From contig WTFX01000007.1 in NCBI GenBank assembly GCA_011523825.1, forward strand, positions 1 to 64,000: a stretch of DNA of 64,000 bases, in the 5' to 3' direction. The translations under genes and the position numbers were made by a program. This document shows positions 62,012 to 64,000 of this stretch, in pieces. The notes under the pieces are model-generated. The model had not been told where the DNA came from. It was given only the letters and a program-made list of their open reading frames with translations, and searched no databases. Within the stretch, counting starts at the first letter, position 1. Each line of letters starts with the position of its first letter. This stretch comes from Microthrixaceae bacterium (GTDB taxonomy: Bacteria > Actinomycetota > Acidimicrobiia > Acidimicrobiales > Poriferisodalaceae).

Positions 62012-62735
62012 TGATCGGCGCCTTGTTGGACGTTCGTCGGCTGGTGAAGGTCATTTGCGACCGCCAGTGCTCGGTGGCGCCGATCACGTCGCCGTCTTCG
62101 ATGTAGTCGACCAGCGCCCGGTACGACCGGACGGCTCGCCGCATCATGCGCTGTGATGTCGCTGCGGCACGGTCTTCGTAGTAGCGGCTGACCAGCTCGT
62201 GCAGCAGCCGGGAGATGATGGCCAGCGCCGGGTTCGCGCTGCGCTCGATGAGGGTCTCGTGCATGCGGGCCGCCGCCTCGCCGAATGCGGAGGTGTCGCT
62301 GGCCTCTGCGGCGATGTGGGCAGCTTCGATCGCTGTGCTCAGCGCTTCGAGGTCGGCCGGGGAGTGCCTGTGGGCCAGCTTGCCCGCAGCGCTCGGCTCG
62401 ATCATCATGCGCACTTCGGTGAGGTCGCCAACGGTGGCGCGCTCGAGTTGGAAGGCGACGGCCAGCGCTGTGCGTGCGGGAGCGAGATCGGGCTGCGTCA
62501 CCACCGGCCCGCCTCCCCGCCCTCGTCGAACCTCGATGAGGCCTTGGGACTCGAGCACTCGCAGCGCTTCACGCAGCGTCGTGCGGGCGATGCCGAAGAG
62601 CTGGTTCAGCTCGTCTTCGGGGGGCAGCCTTTCGCCGACGGCGAGTTCGCCGGTCACGATGAGCCGGCGCAGCTCGTCGGCGACGAGCTCATGGGTCTTC
62701 TTGTCGGTCTCGGTCGGCAGGGTCAGCTCGATCAC
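61998..62735 (-). CDS. GntR-family regulator with FCD domain
   Basis: 245 residues. The winged helix has THELVADELRRLIVTGELAVGERLPPEDELNQLFGIARTTLREALRVLESQGLIEVRRG; the C-terminal FCD domain with helices starting VGDLTEVRMMIEP carries the metal-binding His/Asp pattern. It probably controls the neighbouring acyl-CoA and aldehyde dehydrogenase genes in response to a carboxylate or acyl-CoA. Confidence 0.92.
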   Translation of the reverse strand: MIELTLPTETDKKTHELVADELRRLIVTGELAVGERLPPEDELNQLFGIARTTLREALRVLESQGLIEVRRGRGGGPVVTQPDLAPARTALAVAFQLERATVGDLTEVRMMIEPSAAGKLAHRHSPADLEALSTAIEAAHIAAEASDTSAFGEAAARMHETLIERSANPALAIISRLLHELVSRYYEDRAAATSQRMMRRAVRSYRALVDYIEDGDVIGATEHWRSQMTFTSRRTSNKAPITLPA

Positions 62736-62794
62736 GGTGCTCCTTGACTGCCTCGGTCAGGGGTACTGGCATCGCGGCCGACGACGCCGGCCTC

Positions 62795-64000
62795 CTATGC
62801 AGGCGTCGACAGCGAGGTGAGCTCCATGAGCTCGTCGAATCCTTCGACGCCCCATTGGCGCCCGATCCCGCTGTGCTTGTGGCCGCCGAAGGGCATCTCG
62901 CAGCGGTAGCCCACGGCGCCGTTGACATCGATGGTCCCGGTCCGGATCTGTCGGGCGACGCTCTCGCCACGTGCCTGGTCCGCGGAGGCAACCGACCCGC
63001 TGAGCCCGTAGACAGAGTCGTTGGCGATGCGCACAGCGTCGTCGTCGCCGTCGTGGGGGATGACGGCCAGCACCGGACCGAAGATCTCCTCCTGGGCGAT
63101 CGTCATCGAGTTGTCGACATCGACGAACAGCGTTGGCTCGACATAGAACCCGGTGTCGAATCCGTCGGGCCTGCCGCCGCCGACCAGCAGCCGCGCCCCT
63201 TCGCCGACGCCTCGGGCGATATAGGCGAGGACCCGATCGCGCTGCGCTGCGCTGATGAGGGGCCCCGCCATGTTGGCGGGATCGGTCGGGTCGCCGAAGG
63301 GGATCCGGCGCCACACGGCTTCGAGGATCTGCAACGCCTCGTCGTAGCGGCTGCGCGGCACCAGCAGCCGCGTCGGCAGCGCGCAGCCCTGGCCGGCGTG
63401 GATGCAGGTCATCACCGAGCCGCCGAGTGCGGCGGGGAAGTCGGCATCGTCGAGCAGGATCGACGCGGACTTGCCGCCGAGTTCGAGGAAGACCTTGGTG
63501 ATGTTGCGGGCGGCAACCTCCATCACCCGCCGTCCCGTGGCCGTCGAACCGGTGAAGGCCACCAAGTCGATGTCGGGCGAGCCGGCGAGGGTCTCGCCGA
63601 CGAGGTGGTCCGAGGAGGTGATGATGTTGATGACGCCGGGGGGAAGGTCGGTCTGTGCGGCCAGCTCGCCGAGGCGCAGGCTGTTGAGCGGGGTGTCGGG
63701 GGCGGCCTTGATGACGACGGTATTGCCTGTGGCGATGATCGGGCCCAGCTTGGACATGGTGATCTCCACGGGAAAGTTCCACGGGATGATCGCGCCCACG
63801 ACCCCGATGGGGCGCTTGAGAACGGTCCGTCGAGCGCCGTCGTGGACGCCGCGGTCGATCTCCCATTCGTAGGCGTCCATCAAGCGCAGGGGAGTGCCGA
63901 GCCCGAAGTCGATGGTCCAGTCCAGCTGGAACAGGTGCGTCCACATGATCGGGGTGCCGGTCTCGGCCACGAGCTCATGCCGCCATGTGTCGGCGTAGTC
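62795..64000 (-). CDS. aldehyde dehydrogenase, 5' end outside the window
   Basis: At least 401 residues; the frame continues off the right edge, so the N-terminus is missing. Motifs are VVGAIIPWNFP, FTGSTATGR, the catalytic Glu in FLELGGKSASILLDDAD, the active-site Cys in AGQGCALPTRL, QEEIFGPVLAVI and the C-terminal PFGGHKHSGIGRQWG. It oxidises an aldehyde to a carboxylate with NAD(P)+. The GntR gene follows downstream, 59 bases away. Confidence 0.93.
   Translation of the reverse strand, partial: DYADTWRHELVAETGTPIMWTHLFQLDWTIDFGLGTPLRLMDAYEWEIDRGVHDGARRTVLKRPIGVVGAIIPWNFPVEITMSKLGPIIATGNTVVIKAAPDTPLNSLRLGELAAQTDLPPGVINIITSSDHLVGETLAGSPDIDLVAFTGSTATGRRVMEVAARNITKVFLELGGKSASILLDDADFPAALGGSVMTCIHAGQGCALPTRLLVPRSRYDEALQILEAVWRRIPFGDPTDPANMAGPLISAAQRDRVLAYIARGVGEGARLLVGGGRPDGFDTGFYVEPTLFVDVDNSMTIAQEEIFGPVLAVIPHDGDDDAVRIANDSVYGLSGSVASADQARGESVARQIRTGTIDVNGAVGYRCEMPFGGHKHSGIGRQWGVEGFDELMELTSLSTPA

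Overview
The window is high-GC DNA with dense, often overlapping genes (ATGA/GTGA junctions), frequent GTG starts and lipoprotein-type transport proteins. It carries many acyl-CoA dehydrogenases, crotonases, a LLM-type flavin monooxygenase, an F420/nitroreductase-like fragment and a mycothiol-era style catabolic gene set. Together these suggest an actinobacterium, plausibly a heterotrophic, marine or host-associated Acidimicrobiia-like lineage; no rRNA or marker gene is present to prove it. No CRISPR array, insertion sequence, rRNA or ordinary tRNA was seen.

Layout. 0.1-6.2 kb: small catabolic genes (SDR, cupin, amidase, acyl-CoA dehydrogenase, VOC enzyme, amidohydrolase). 6.3-11.0 kb: a tight five-gene plus-strand operon (EthD - diiron protein - MaoC - enoyl-CoA hydratase - acyl-CoA ligase) that looks like an oxygenation-plus-beta-oxidation route for an unknown acid. 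11.0-14.0 kb: an iron(III)-type ABC permease and binding lipoprotein, preceded by a compact tRNA-like element. 14.1-30.2 kb: a sugar/polyol region with class II aldolase, glycerol-3-phosphate dehydrogenase, a CUT1 sugar transporter (binding protein, two permeases, distant ATPase), Gfo/Idh and aldo-keto reductases, a GH13 alpha-glucosidase and a LacI regulator. Three LacI-type palindromes tie its parts together. 30.4-37.3 kb: PEBP protein, a coiled-coil orphan, a candidate SELENOPROTEIN of the AhpD family (in-frame UGA at the second position of CxxC, with a SECIS-like hairpin) divergent from a DyP peroxidase, a crotonase and a phytanoyl-CoA dioxygenase-like protein. 37.3-43.3 kb: LysR plus the four-subunit sarcosine oxidase operon soxBDAG.

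43.3-58.6 kb is the accessory part: a parDE module, a pRiA4b ORF-3 family gene, a degraded soxG tail, a decayed vapBC pair, a type III-like restriction-modification pair in res-mod order, and several membrane or nuclease-like genes of unknown role. Two of those share an acidic C-terminal tail ending in SWETDD-x-DYI. Gene fragments (pRiA4b, deazaflavin nitroreductase) mark the right edge.

58.6-64.0 kb returns to catabolism: SDR, family III CoA-transferase, acyl-CoA dehydrogenase, a GntR/FCD regulator and a 5'-truncated aldehyde dehydrogenase that runs off the window.

The strongest observation is the UGA-containing AhpD-like gene; next are the local LacI regulon, the tRNA-like element and the paralogous-tail proteins next to the restriction system.
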